Below, in pieces: positions 24,276 through 32,509 of a stretch of DNA of 64,000 bases. Source of the DNA: Paenibacillus alkalitolerans (GTDB taxonomy: Bacteria; Bacillota; Bacilli; Paenibacillales; YIM-B00363); NCBI RefSeq assembly GCF_016482785.1, contig NZ_JAEMXM010000017.1:51812-115811 (forward strand), read 5' to 3'. The notes beneath the pieces are model-generated. The model did no database searches. It saw only the letters and a program-made list of their open reading frames with translations, and was not told the DNA's origin. The position numbers and the translations under genes are program-made. The stretch's first letter is position 1. Each line of letters opens with the position of its first letter.

Positions 24276-24473
24276 ATGAACGGTACAGTAAAATGGTTTA
24301 ACGCTGAGAAGGGTTACGGTTTTATCGAGACGGAAGAAGGGAATGACGTGTTCGTTCACTTCAGCGCGATTCAAGGAGAAGGCTACAAGAGCCTGGAAGA
24401 AGGACAACGTGTCGAATTCGAGGTGGTACAAGGCAACCGCGGGCCTCAAGCCGAGAACGTCGTGAAACTGTAA
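24276..24473 (+). CDS. csp: Cold-shock protein, second copy
   Basis: 65-residue cold-shock domain, almost identical in its core to the protein at 13133 ([27 protein letters not shown]). ATG follows TCGGAGGAAAAC. Upstream (24121-24275) is ~155 bp of AT-rich leader without the long perfect hairpin of the first copy. Followed by its own terminator and a ydjO paralogue. Confidence 0.96.
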   Translation: MNGTVKWFNAEKGYGFIETEEGNDVFVHFSAIQGEGYKSLEEGQRVEFEVVQGNRGPQAENVVKL

Positions 24474-24483
24474 GTCCAAACAC

Positions 24484-24520
24484 ACTGCCCAAAGCGAAAG
24501 TATGGGCAGTTTTCTTTTTT
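24484..24520 (+). terminator. Terminator after the second csp
   Basis: ACTGCCCA (24484-24491) pairs with TGGGCAGT (24503-24510), followed by TTTCTTTTTT. Confidence 0.85.
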
Positions 24521-24543
24521 GAAATCCACAGGAGGGCGCTGCT

Positions 24544-24744
24544 ATGAACTTTCGTAAAAAGTGGGAGGAAAAAGCTCCCGAAGAGGATACGGCTGTCTGG
24601 TCCTGCACGGAAGACAATTGCAACGGCTGGATGCGGGACAATTTTCGCTTCGAATCCGAACCGAGATGTCCGCTATGCTCCGCGCCGATGGAAAGCGAGA
24701 TCAGATCGCTTCCCACGCTCGTCAATTATGTCTCGTTTCGGTAA
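24544..24744 (+). CDS. ydjO: YdjO-family cold-inducible protein, second copy
   Basis: 66-residue paralogue of the protein at 13414. Conserved Cys pattern WSCTEDNCNGWMRDNF and RCPLCSAPM. ATG follows CAGGAGGGCGCT. The csp-terminator-ydjO arrangement is the same as at 13133-13650, so the two modules come from a duplication of the whole pair. Confidence 0.85.
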   Translation: MNFRKKWEEKAPEEDTAVWSCTEDNCNGWMRDNFRFESEPRCPLCSAPMESEIRSLPTLVNYVSFR

Positions 24745-24767
24745 ATGCGGACTTCGGCTTCAAAGCG

Positions 24768-24822
24768 AAAGGGGCTGCCCTTTAGTCATCATCGATGACT
24801 TTTGGGAAAGCCCCTTCGTTTT
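24768..24822. terminator. Bidirectional terminator between ydjO-2 and sodC
   Basis: AAGGGGCT (24769-24776) pairs with AGCCCCTT (24809-24816), enclosing a second palindrome (AGTCATCATCGATGACT), followed by CGTTTT. Confidence 0.7.
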
Positions 24823-24832
24823 GCGGCTTTGT

Positions 24833-25324
24833 TCACGCCGGTTGTATGATGCCGCAAGCGAGCCGCTTGCCCGCGTCTCCCGCAGGTTGCGTGCGGTAAT
24901 CGTCCGGATTTTGATGAATGATAACGGCTTTGCCGATCGCGTCGTTGACCCGGAATTTATTCGTAAAGAAGCTCATTCGGGCATAGCCGCCGTTCGAAAA
25001 CAACACGGGGAAATCCCCTGCGTGGTTGCCGTGCGGTTGATTCGTCGGATTCCAATGTTCTCCGGCTGCCTCGAACGGTTTGTCGGGATCGCCGACCGCG
25101 CAGGAGGCGTTCTCGTGAATGTGAAATCCGTGGGGCCCGACCGGATCTTGCCCGTCTTGAGCCGGCCTGTATGGGGGAAGACCGAGCACTTCCACGTAAA
25201 CCTCAGTACCGCCTCTTACCTCCTGCATTATAACGATTCCTCTTAGATTGGGAGCCAACGGACCGCCTTGGATGTTGGCGAATGCGCGCTGTCTTCCGTA
25301 CTCCGCAATACGCGGCAATATCAT
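24833..25324 (-). CDS. sodC: Cu/Zn superoxide dismutase-like protein without signal peptide
   Basis: 163-residue SodC-family protein. All expected metal ligands can be aligned: HGFHIHEN, GEHWNPTNQPHGNHAGDFP and AVIIHQNPDDY. The active-site Arg is in AGDAGKRLACG, and the disulfide cysteines are in ASCAVG and LACG. Unlike many bacterial SodC proteins it shows no secretion signal, so it may act in the cytoplasm or spore. ATG 25324 is preferred over GTG 25333, which overlaps the AGGGTGAGGG ribosome binding site. A repeat-family unit lies just upstream. Confidence 0.85.
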   Translation of the reverse strand: MILPRIAEYGRQRAFANIQGGPLAPNLRGIVIMQEVRGGTEVYVEVLGLPPYRPAQDGQDPVGPHGFHIHENASCAVGDPDKPFEAAGEHWNPTNQPHGNHAGDFPVLFSNGGYARMSFFTNKFRVNDAIGKAVIIHQNPDDYRTQPAGDAGKRLACGIIQPA

Positions 25325-25337
25325 ATCCCTCACCCTG

Positions 25338-25385
25338 TCGTTGCTTGATCGCCATTACTACGCGGACAACCTTCGGTTGCCTCTG
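25338..25385 (-). repeat. SD/hairpin repeat unit upstream of sodC
   Basis: On the minus strand: GAGGCAACC-GAA-GGTTGTCCGCGTAG, then ~14 variable bases, then CAAGCAA, as in the fixA and fixB copies. The sense orientation matches sodC. Confidence 0.75.
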
Positions 25386-25446
25386 AATTCATATCCGCAG
25401 TATATGTAATTCGCCTAAGGAAGTGAGGAAAGCGACATTTTCAGTA

Positions 25447-26307
25447 CTAAGCTTCTTTGGCATTAAGGAAGAACACGGCTATCGTACCGGGTCCCGCATG
25501 AGCGCCTACCGCGGCGCCGATCATGCTGACGAAGAAGCTGCGGCAGCCGAATCGTTCCGATATCATCGCTTTCAACTCTTCCGCCGCTTCCGGATCGTCC
25601 CCGTGACTGATGCCGATCGTTTGGTTCGCCAAGTCCGCCCCGCGCCGCTCCATAATTTCGACGATTCGCGAGAATACCTTCTTGCGTCCGCGAACCTTCT
25701 CGATCGGAACAAGCTTTCCCTCTTCTACGTGAAGGATCGGTTTAATATTTAACAACCCGCCGATGAACGCCGCCACGGGACTTACCCGGCCGCCGCGCAC
25801 CAAATATTCCAGGTTGTCGACTGTGAATATGTGCTCCATGTGCTCCGCATACCACCTTGCCCTGCGGACGATCTCTTCTTTGGATGCGCCGCCCGCGGCG
25901 AGCTCCGCCGCTTTGAGCGCGACCAAACCGGCGCCTGCGGACGCGCATTTCGAGTCGATGATTTCAAGATCGAGTCCGGTAAGCTCCCCGGTTAAATCGC
26001 CTTTGACCATCACCGCAGTTTGATACGTGCCCGACAGCTCCGACGAGAAAGCTACGTACACGGCGCCGTCCTCATTCTCCGCGGCGCTGCGGAACACGGA
26101 TTCGACGTTTCCGTACATCGGCTGGGATGTCTTATATGTACGGCCGCTGCGCATTCCTTGAAACAGTTCGGCCGGTTTGAGCGTCACGTTGTCCAAAAAC
26201 TCCTCATCCCCTAAATACACCATTAAAGGAATCACATCAATACCGTGCTGCTCGGCGACCTCTTTGGGCAAATCCGCCGCGCTGTCCGCAATAATTTTTA
26301 CCGTCAT
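25447..26307 (-). CDS. DegV family (fatty-acid-binding) protein
   Basis: 286-residue DegV protein, the FakB-type family that presents fatty acids to a kinase. Typical features are KIIADSAADLPKEVAEQHGIDV at the start (quoted in part), the YKTSQPMYG loop, AFSSELSGTYQTA, IIDSKCASAGAGLVAL, and GGRVSPVAAFIGGLLNIKPIL. ATG follows AAAGGGTGAGC. Stand-alone gene. The lipid bound is unknown. Confidence 0.92.
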   Translation of the reverse strand: MTVKIIADSAADLPKEVAEQHGIDVIPLMVYLGDEEFLDNVTLKPAELFQGMRSGRTYKTSQPMYGNVESVFRSAAENEDGAVYVAFSSELSGTYQTAVMVKGDLTGELTGLDLEIIDSKCASAGAGLVALKAAELAAGGASKEEIVRRARWYAEHMEHIFTVDNLEYLVRGGRVSPVAAFIGGLLNIKPILHVEEGKLVPIEKVRGRKKVFSRIVEIMERRGADLANQTIGISHGDDPEAAEELKAMISERFGCRSFFVSMIGAAVGAHAGPGTIAVFFLNAKEA

Positions 26308-26466
26308 TACCGCTCACCCTTTCTCTTGAATTGGATTTCGTACTCGTTATGTACTGCCTCTATTGTCTCATAACAGAAGAAATTGTAAATTAGCCGCCAT
26401 CGAAAATACGCTGCGGAATTTTTTCTGTTATGATGGGAAGTGTGGGGAGACAAGGGGAGATACATA

Positions 26467-27234
26467 ATGACATTCGCTTTGTCGGCATTAGGTCTCATTG
26501 CATTGTTCTATGCAGTGTTTATTGTTCCGACGCAATGGGTAAAGATCGAACGGGTTTCTTATCCGATAGGCCTTAACAAAAGAGTGCTCCAAATCAGCGA
26601 TTTGCATGTGGAGAAGCTGAGAATCAGCCCCGGCAGGCTGAAGCGAATCATATTGGAAGTGAAGCCGGATTATATTTTTCTAACGGGAGATTACACGATG
26701 AGGCTGGGCTATTTGGGCAAAGTCGCATCGTATTTGCGGGTAGTGAAAGATACGGGAATCCCGGCTTATGCCGTGCTCGGCAACCATGATTACCGTCTGA
26801 AGGGACACCTCTCGAAGCTGCTGCATCTGTTTAGCGAGAATGGCATACGGGTTCTCCGCAATGAGTCGGCGGACTTGGGGGATTTCCGGTTAATCGGCAT
26901 CGACGACGACAGCAGCCGAAAGAGCAATCCGGCCAAAGCTTTTCGCCGCGTTCGTCCGGATGAAACGGCCGTCGTCATTACGCACGATCCGAATGTAACT
27001 CTAAAGATCAAGCGCGGCTATAACTATTTGATGTGCGGACATTTCCACGGCGGTCAATTTCGCGTGCCCTTCATATTTCGCTTTGTAAAGAAGGGGCCGC
27101 TCCCCAAACGCGGTATCTATCAGGGATTGCACCGCGACGAGCATGGAGTGTTTTATATATCGAAAGGCGCCGGTCAAGCCGGATTCAATGCGCGGTTCAT
27201 GATCCGCAGCGAGCTCACCGTGCATGAATTGTAA
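26467..27234 (+). CDS. Membrane-anchored metallophosphoesterase (YkuE-like)
   Basis: 255-residue calcineurin-type phosphoesterase with one N-terminal membrane helix (LSALGLIALFYAVFIVP). Metal motifs in order are ISDLHV, FLTGDYTM, LGNHDYR, ITHDPNV and MCGHFHGGQF. Related proteins hydrolyse lipid or nucleotide phosphoesters at the membrane. Start ATG 26467 follows AAGGGGAGA. The hemolysin III gene follows after 60 bp and may be co-transcribed. Confidence 0.88.
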   Translation: MTFALSALGLIALFYAVFIVPTQWVKIERVSYPIGLNKRVLQISDLHVEKLRISPGRLKRIILEVKPDYIFLTGDYTMRLGYLGKVASYLRVVKDTGIPAYAVLGNHDYRLKGHLSKLLHLFSENGIRVLRNESADLGDFRLIGIDDDSSRKSNPAKAFRRVRPDETAVVITHDPNVTLKIKRGYNYLMCGHFHGGQFRVPFIFRFVKKGPLPKRGIYQGLHRDEHGVFYISKGAGQAGFNARFMIRSELTVHEL

Positions 27235-27294
27235 TTTGACTGGCGGGCTTGTCAATGTCATAGTTAATATAACCTGCTCCAAGAAGGGGGATGA

Positions 27295-27948
27295 ATGAAG
27301 ATGAAGTGGCTTCGCATGAAAGAACCGGCCAACACGATTACGCATTTGATTCCGTTCGTGGCGGGCATCGCCGGTCTCGTGTTTCTCATACTCGAAACGC
27401 TGCACGATGCCGCAAGGCTGACGACCGGTATTATATTCGGGGCGAGCGTGATCTTGCTATACGGCGCATCCACGGCGTATCATTGGATCCGCACGACTCC
27501 GGGCAAAGTCAGAATGCTGCGGAAACTGGATCATATCGCGATCTTTCTGCTCATCGCCGGCACTTATACGCCCGTGCTTTATTTCGGGTTGGAGGGCTGG
27601 TGGCGGTGGAGCATGCTGATATCGGTTTATGTGTTGTCGTTGATCGGCATTTTGATGAAAGTATGGTTTATCCAGATTCCCAGATCGATATCGACGGCAT
27701 TTTATATCGCGTTAGGTTGGATCGCTCTCATTCCGCTGGCGCAAATCGTTAACGTGTTTCCGATCGAAGCGTTCGTTCTAATGATTCTCGGCGGCGTCGC
27801 ATATACCGTCGGAGGAATTATTTACGCGACGAAGATTTTCAACTTCGTTCCGAACAAGTTCGGGTTTCATGAAGTGTTTCATATTTTCGTGTCTGTAGGG
27901 ACGCTTTTGCATTTTGTAATGATCGCCTTTTATATATTGCCGGAGTAA
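27295..27948 (+). CDS. Hemolysin III family (PAQR-like) membrane protein
   Basis: 217-residue seven-helix protein of the YqfA/HlyIII (PAQR) family. Characteristic metal-site residues are in YGASTAYHW, LDHIAIFLLIAGTYTPV and FGFHEVFHIFVSVGTLLHF. ATG 27295 follows AAGAAGGGGGATGA. The biochemical role in bacteria is unsettled; relatives are ceramidase-like. Terminator and a 20-T tract follow. Confidence 0.92.
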   Translation: MKMKWLRMKEPANTITHLIPFVAGIAGLVFLILETLHDAARLTTGIIFGASVILLYGASTAYHWIRTTPGKVRMLRKLDHIAIFLLIAGTYTPVLYFGLEGWWRWSMLISVYVLSLIGILMKVWFIQIPRSISTAFYIALGWIALIPLAQIVNVFPIEAFVLMILGGVAYTVGGIIYATKIFNFVPNKFGFHEVFHIFVSVGTLLHFVMIAFYILPE

Positions 27949-27996
27949 TGTAAGAGCAAAGGGACGGATGTTTCTTGCCAAATTTGTAAATAATAG

Positions 27997-28059
27997 CAAC
28001 ACTGAAGAATTTGGCTCGTCCAGAAATCTTGCGGTGTTGTTTTTTTTTTTTTTTTTTTT
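27997..28059 (+). terminator. Terminator hairpin ending in a 20-T tract
   Basis: CAACAC (27997-28002) pairs with GTGTTG (28034-28039); a smaller AAGA/TCTT stem sits in the loop. T at 28040-28059 is an uninterrupted run of 20, far longer than termination needs and prone to length change. Confidence 0.75.
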
Positions 28060-28103
28060 GCGCTGTTTGCTGTAAAAAAATTCATGTGACAGGTGAAGCT
28101 ACC

Positions 28104-29126
28104 GTGGAATGGATTTGGATGGCGTTCGGAGCGATATTGCTTGTATTCGCAGCGTTGGCGGCACTTTCGTTTTACTTCTCCTGCTTGGTGATTCACATCC
28201 GTACGCATACGGACGATGCGATCTTGGGCTTTGAAATTGACGGAGGAAGAATTACGAGGGAGGAGTTCGACGCTCTTCCGAAAGAAGATGTGTCGATTCC
28301 GTCGCCATTCGGCTATCGGCTGCGTGCGTGGTTTATTCCTGCGTGTTCGGGAGAAACCGGAAAAACGGTCGTATTCCCCCACGGAGTCACCTCATCCCTG
28401 CTCGGAATGCTCAAGTATACCGGCATGTTTCGCAAGCGGGGGTATAATGTGCTTGTGTACGACCACCGCAGGCACGGCTCCAGCGGAGGGGATACGACGA
28501 CATACGGTTTCTATGAGAAGTGGGACCTCAGAGCGTGCGTCGATTGGGCGCTGCACCGTTGCGCAAGCTCCGGAGGCGCGAGAGGCGCGGGAGAACCGGT
28601 CATAGGAATCTTCGGCGAATCGATGGGCGCAGCCACGGCGCTTCAGCACGTCTCGATTGACGATCGCGTTTCGTTCTATGTAGCGGATTGTCCGTTCTCG
28701 GATTTGGCGGACCAGCTGTCGTACCAGTTGAAGGTGCGATACAAGCTGCCGCGGTTTCCGCTCATACCGTTGACCAGTTTGTGGTGCCGGCTCCGGGCGG
28801 GCTTTTACTTCCATCAAGTGTCGCCGATTCGCGATGTGGCGCGTGCGAATGTTCCGATTCTGTATGTTCATGGGCAGAACGACGTGTTCGTGCCGACCCG
28901 GATGTCGGTGGAGCTCCATCGAGCGACCGGAGGGCCGAAGTCTTTGTTTCTTGCGCCCAACTCGGGTCATGCGGAGTCATATTACAAAAATAAGGTCCAA
29001 TACGAACAGGCGGTAGACGCTTTCTTAGCGGAAGCGATGGCGGTGAGCGAACGGCCCCGCTCCGCCGTTGCAGCGGCGTCGTTAAGCGAGGACCGGCAGG
29101 CCGTAGCTATGGCCGCTGCCGATTAA
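28104..29126 (+). CDS. Membrane-anchored alpha/beta hydrolase
   Basis: 340-residue alpha/beta hydrolase with an N-terminal membrane helix (MAFGAILLVFAALAALSFYF). Catalytic elements are the nucleophile elbow GIFGESMGAATAL (Ser ~residue 174), an acid in HGQNDVFVP and His in PNSGHAESYY; FPHGVTSS replaces the usual oxyanion HG motif. GTG 28104 follows AGGTGAAG; a frame open from 28011 would run through the poly-T tract (six Phe) and is rejected. Substrate unknown; similar Bacillus proteins are YqkD-like. Confidence 0.82.
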   Translation: MEWIWMAFGAILLVFAALAALSFYFSCLVIHIRTHTDDAILGFEIDGGRITREEFDALPKEDVSIPSPFGYRLRAWFIPACSGETGKTVVFPHGVTSSLLGMLKYTGMFRKRGYNVLVYDHRRHGSSGGDTTTYGFYEKWDLRACVDWALHRCASSGGARGAGEPVIGIFGESMGAATALQHVSIDDRVSFYVADCPFSDLADQLSYQLKVRYKLPRFPLIPLTSLWCRLRAGFYFHQVSPIRDVARANVPILYVHGQNDVFVPTRMSVELHRATGGPKSLFLAPNSGHAESYYKNKVQYEQAVDAFLAEAMAVSERPRSAVAAASLSEDRQAVAMAAAD

Positions 29127-29151
29127 TCGTGCGCGCAGTTCCCTTCCGGCA

Positions 29152-29165
29152 CGAACGTACGTTTT
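29152..29165. promoter_or_regulatory. LexA-box-like site upstream of rmuC
   Basis: CGAACGTACGTTTT fits the Bacillus LexA consensus CGAACRNRYGTTYC at 13 of 14 positions. A TAAAAT at 29170-29175 is a possible -10. rmuC belongs to a family implicated in DNA recombination, so SOS control is plausible but untested. Confidence 0.45.
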
Positions 29166-29218
29166 GTGGTAAAATGTCTCCAAGGACAAACATACGTGCG
29201 GAAGGCGGGGACAAGCGG

Positions 29219-30499
29219 ATGGATGCGGGAACGTTGGCGGCGTTGGGGCTTGGAGTTATTAATACCGCTTTGCTAATCCTATTGGTGAGCAAGCTGCGGG
29301 GCGGACGGACGGACGATATTCACCGGCGAATCGAAGATGTGAAGAGGATGCAAGAGCAATTGGACAAGCTTCTGCGCGACGAATTTGCGCGGAGCCGGCA
29401 AGAACAGCAGGTGACCGGCGGGCAGCAGCGCGAAGAGCTGGGCAACGCGCTTAGCCGCCAGCACCACGCGGTAATATCGCAGCTTACGGAGCTGGCGAGG
29501 TTGAACGAGTCGAAGCTCGAAGCGCTTCGCGAGACGGTGGAGCGCAAGCTGGCGGCGCTGCAGGCCGATAACAACGCGAAGCTGGAGCAGATGAGGGTGA
29601 CCGTAGACGAGAAGCTGCACGCAACGTTGGAGCAGAGACTCGGCGAGTCGTTCAAATTGGTCGGCGAGCGGTTGGACCTCGTACATAAAGGACTAGGCGA
29701 AATGCAAGCGCTGGCGTCGGGCGTCGGCGATTTAAAGAAAGTGTTGACCAACGTGAAAACAAGGGGAACGCTCGGCGAGATCCAGCTTGACGCTTTATTG
29801 GAGCAGACATTGTCCCCGGATCAGTATGAGCGTAACGCCGTGATTCGAAAGACCGGCGGAGAGCGCGTCGACTTTGCGGTGAAGCTGCCCGATAAATCCG
29901 ACGGAAAGCGCAGCGTGCTGCTGCCGATCGACGCGAAGTTTCCGCTTGAAGATTACCATAGGCTGATGGAAGCGCAAGAGGGCGGAGACGCGATTGCGGC
30001 GTCGGAGGCGATGAAGCTTCTGGAGGCGAGGGTGAAGGCGGAAGCCAAATCGATCCGGGATAAATACATCGATCCGCCGAACACGACGGAGTTCGCCATC
30101 CTGTTCCTGCCGATCGAAGGATTGTTCGCCGAAGTGCTGCGCCGCCCCGGTCTTTGGGAGACGCTGCAGCGCGAATACCGGGTTGTCGTCACGGGTCCGA
30201 CAACGCTTTCCGCATTGCTGAACAGCCTCCAGATGGGATTCCGGACGCTTGCGATCCAGAAGCGGACTAGCGAGGTATGGCAAGTGCTGGGTGCGGTGAA
30301 GACGGAGTTCGGCAAATTCGGCGATCTGCTGGACAAGACGCAGAAGAAGCTGCAGGAGGCGTCCAATACGCTCGATACGGCCGCGGTTCGGACGCGCGCG
30401 ATCGAACGCAAGCTTCGAGGCGTGGAGGAGCTGCCGTCGCCTTCAATCGACGCCGCAGGGATGATTTCCGAATGGGACCGGGCGGCGGGAGAATCGTAG
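29219..30499 (+). CDS. rmuC: DNA recombination protein RmuC
   Basis: 426-residue RmuC-family protein: an N-terminal membrane helix (LAALGLGVINTALLILLV), a long coiled coil rich in Gln, Glu and Arg (~residues 30-190), then the RmuC domain with RGTLGEIQLDALLEQTLSPD, ERVDFAVKLP, LPIDAKFPLEDYHRL and NTTEFAILFLPIEG. RmuC limits certain DNA inversions and has a PD-(D/E)XK-like fold; its precise action is unknown. ATG 29219 follows GGCGGGGACAAGCGG. Stand-alone gene with a LexA-like site upstream. Confidence 0.92.
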   Translation: MDAGTLAALGLGVINTALLILLVSKLRGGRTDDIHRRIEDVKRMQEQLDKLLRDEFARSRQEQQVTGGQQREELGNALSRQHHAVISQLTELARLNESKLEALRETVERKLAALQADNNAKLEQMRVTVDEKLHATLEQRLGESFKLVGERLDLVHKGLGEMQALASGVGDLKKVLTNVKTRGTLGEIQLDALLEQTLSPDQYERNAVIRKTGGERVDFAVKLPDKSDGKRSVLLPIDAKFPLEDYHRLMEAQEGGDAIAASEAMKLLEARVKAEAKSIRDKYIDPPNTTEFAILFLPIEGLFAEVLRRPGLWETLQREYRVVVTGPTTLSALLNSLQMGFRTLAIQKRTSEVWQVLGAVKTEFGKFGDLLDKTQKKLQEASNTLDTAAVRTRAIERKLRGVEELPSPSIDAAGMISEWDRAAGES

Positions 30500-30587
30500 C
30501 GTATTCCCGTATCGGGGGGAATTATGGTCGGCGAAACTGGGCACGATAAAGGCGCATCTTTTTCATACCGAAAGGGGACGCCTAAAA

Positions 30588-30752
30588 GTGACAGACCGAT
30601 ATAACACAGACGAAACGATAACCGAGCAGCAGCGCGAAGTGCAGCAGATGCTGCAAAGCATGCGCGAGTTTGAGCGGCAGCGCGCAGGCGCGGCGGATGC
30701 GGCGGACGCGGAACCGATCGCTTCCGTGCAAAAAACCGCGGAGCTTCAATAA
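30588..30752 (+). CDS. Small Gln/Ala-rich polar protein, 54 residues
   Basis: GTG 30588 follows AAAGGGGACG. The peptide starts MTDRYNTDETITEQQREVQQ and has an acidic Ala-rich end (GAADAADAEPIA). Predicted helical, no membrane segment, no recognised family. It lies 88 bp after rmuC and may be its operon partner. Ordinary codon use for the window. Confidence 0.45.
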   Translation: MTDRYNTDETITEQQREVQQMLQSMREFERQRAGAADAADAEPIASVQKTAELQ

Positions 30753-30881
30753 TTAAGACAGTCGCGGAGTACCATGGTTTCATTTGTTGGAGTTATTCGG
30801 CGGAGAACGGGTGGTTTCCGCAGAATAACTTCATTTTTTTGAACTGTAGATTGATGGACGGCGTGGCCGGGAAGCGGTTTT

Positions 30882-31299
30882 GAGTAAATGGGATCAATTA
30901 TTGAGCTTATCCTCGAACATAGGATCAAATTTTGATCTTATCATACCTGGGTCCACTGTTTAGAGCCTGAGAAATCCAATGATGCGGGTGTATAGGGTCA
31001 ATTATTGACCTTATGCATAGACATAGGGTCAACTTTTGATCTTATTCTACTTTGGATCACATGTGTAGAACCGGAGGAATAGAACGCTGCGAGTAAATAG
31101 GATCAATTTTTGAGCTTATCCTTGAACATAGGATCAAATTTTGATCTTATCATACCCGGGACCACTGCTTAGAGCTTGAGATATCAAATGATGCGGGTGT
31201 ATAGGGTCAATTATTGACCTTATACATAGACATAGGGTCAACTTTTGATCTTATTCTACTTTGGGTCACATGTGTAGAACCGGAGGAATAGTACACGGT
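30882..31299. repeat. 209-bp direct repeat (two copies) with eight palindromic cores
   Basis: Copies begin at 30882 and 31091 and are ~90% alike. Each contains four cores of the form AGGRTCAA-N-TTGAYCTTAT, for example AGGATCAAATTTTGATCTTA (30921) and AGGGTCAATTATTGACCTTA (30994). No open frame of interest. The region 30753-31430 has nothing else visible except the terminator at its right end. Confidence 0.88.
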
Positions 31300-31374
31300 C
31301 ACGAAAGCCGGTTTCTGTGCTGAATCTAAATTTACTAGTCCTCGGACAGCCTCACTTTTGTTCGAATTCGGCAA

Positions 31375-31414
31375 AAAACCTCCATCCCCACCGTTGAAGT
31401 GGGTTTGGAGGTTA
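31375..31414 (-). terminator. Terminator of the Gln-rich protein gene
   Basis: AACCTCCA...CCCAC and GTGGG...TGGAGGTT form a long interrupted stem; the minus strand continues with TTTTTT. Confidence 0.8.
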
Positions 31415-31434
31415 TTTGTTGTTGAAGGATATCG

Positions 31435-31761
31435 TTACTGAAGCAAAGATTGGCCGCCGCCGCTTCTGGATTTAAACGAATTTAGCATCTGATTGCAGAT
31501 TGCGTCGATATGCTGCTGCATCTGCTGGAGCTGGCGTTGCTGCGCGGACATTTGCGCTTCAAGCTGTTTTTGCGCGTTGTTCAGGTCGACGCCGATTTGC
31601 CGCAATCGCTGCACGGTGTCGTTGACTTGTTGAGAGAAAGAATCCAATCCCGCGGACGTGATCGCTTGCTGAGCTTGAGCGGCCGCCCGTTCTTCGCGAA
31701 CGTGGAGCTGCTTCTGGTATTCCTGGTACGACATCGCAGAAGTGTTGCCTCTGGTTTCCAT
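31435..31761 (-). CDS. Gln-rich coiled-coil protein 1, unrecognised
   Basis: 108 residues. Begins METRGNTSAMSYQEYQKQ and is almost wholly helical with many Gln (LEAQMSAQQRQLQQMQQHID), ending KSRSGGGQSLLQ. It has no signal peptide. ATG 31761 follows AAGGAGGATCC. Composition resembles small spore-coat or exosporium proteins of Paenibacillus, but I cannot assign a family. A similar Gln-rich protein lies at 33246; the two flank the UDG/TerC pair. Confidence 0.7.
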   Translation of the reverse strand: METRGNTSAMSYQEYQKQLHVREERAAAQAQQAITSAGLDSFSQQVNDTVQRLRQIGVDLNNAQKQLEAQMSAQQRQLQQMQQHIDAICNQMLNSFKSRSGGGQSLLQ

Positions 31762-31918
31762 TTTGTCAGGATCCTCCTTTATAAAATACTGTCTAATCAA
31801 GCGCGGCTTTTATTTTTTAACTTCGAAAGAGGTTTTCTTATTTTGCAACGCGGACGGAACGAATATACAAATTTGGTACGGTTAACATTAAAGGAATGCG
31901 AAAGGAGGGCATCGCAGC

Positions 31919-32509
31919 ATGGAATTCATACCGGAAATATGGGAAGAGGAGCCGGCACCGGCATATGCTGCGGATTGCCGCCGCTGCGAACTAAGCAAAC
32001 ACCGCGCTCGAGTCGTATGGGGGGAAGGGGAGCCGAACGCGTCTGTTCTTGCACTGCTGGACAACCCCGGTGCAAGGGAAGATAAGACGGGAAATGCATT
32101 TGTATGCGCCACCCGGGTAATGCTTCAGAGAGCGGTAAAGGACGCAAGGTTGGAGAGAAGCGACGTCTATGTCACCTATTTGCTGAAATGCCGCCCGATT
32201 CGCGCTTACGACAAACCGGCCGCGCGTGATGCGTGCTCCGGATGGCTGTCGGAGCAAATCGAACTTAAGAAACCGCGGATCGCGATGCTGCTTGGGTTGA
32301 CCGCCGCCCAAACAGTTCTGTCGTTGCCCGATGCCCAATTGTCCGATCTTCGGGAGCGCTGGCATACGGCTTTCGGAGGCGTTCCCGCACTGGTTACATA
32401 CCACCCGCTGGCGGTTCGCCGCCGGCCGAATTTGTACCGGTCTTTCGTATCCGATTGGGAGCATGCAGCCGTTCGTCTCCAAAGCATGCGTGAAAGCCGG
32501 CTTACTTGA
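31919..32509 (+). CDS. Family-4-like uracil-DNA glycosylase (Fe-S type)
   Basis: 196-residue protein of the UDG superfamily family 4/5 type. Iron-sulphur cysteines are CRRC (~residues 20-23), and KCRPIRAYDKPAARDAC. Motif 1 is altered to LLDNPGARED, where most family-4 members have GEAPG-x2-ED, and motif 2 is TYHPLAVRRRP. It would excise uracil or a related base, though the changed motif leaves specificity open. ATG follows AAAGGAGGGC. It overlaps the convergent terC end by eight bases. A separate family-1 Ung is at 41707. Confidence 0.8.
   Translation: MEFIPEIWEEEPAPAYAADCRRCELSKHRARVVWGEGEPNASVLALLDNPGAREDKTGNAFVCATRVMLQRAVKDARLERSDVYVTYLLKCRPIRAYDKPAARDACSGWLSEQIELKKPRIAMLLGLTAAQTVLSLPDAQLSDLRERWHTAFGGVPALVTYHPLAVRRRPNLYRSFVSDWEHAAVRLQSMRESRLT

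Noticed and set aside
28011..28103. Longer N-terminus of the alpha/beta hydrolase through the poly-T tract
   Set aside because: Encodes six consecutive Phe in a terminator region; GTG 28104 has a proper ribosome binding site.
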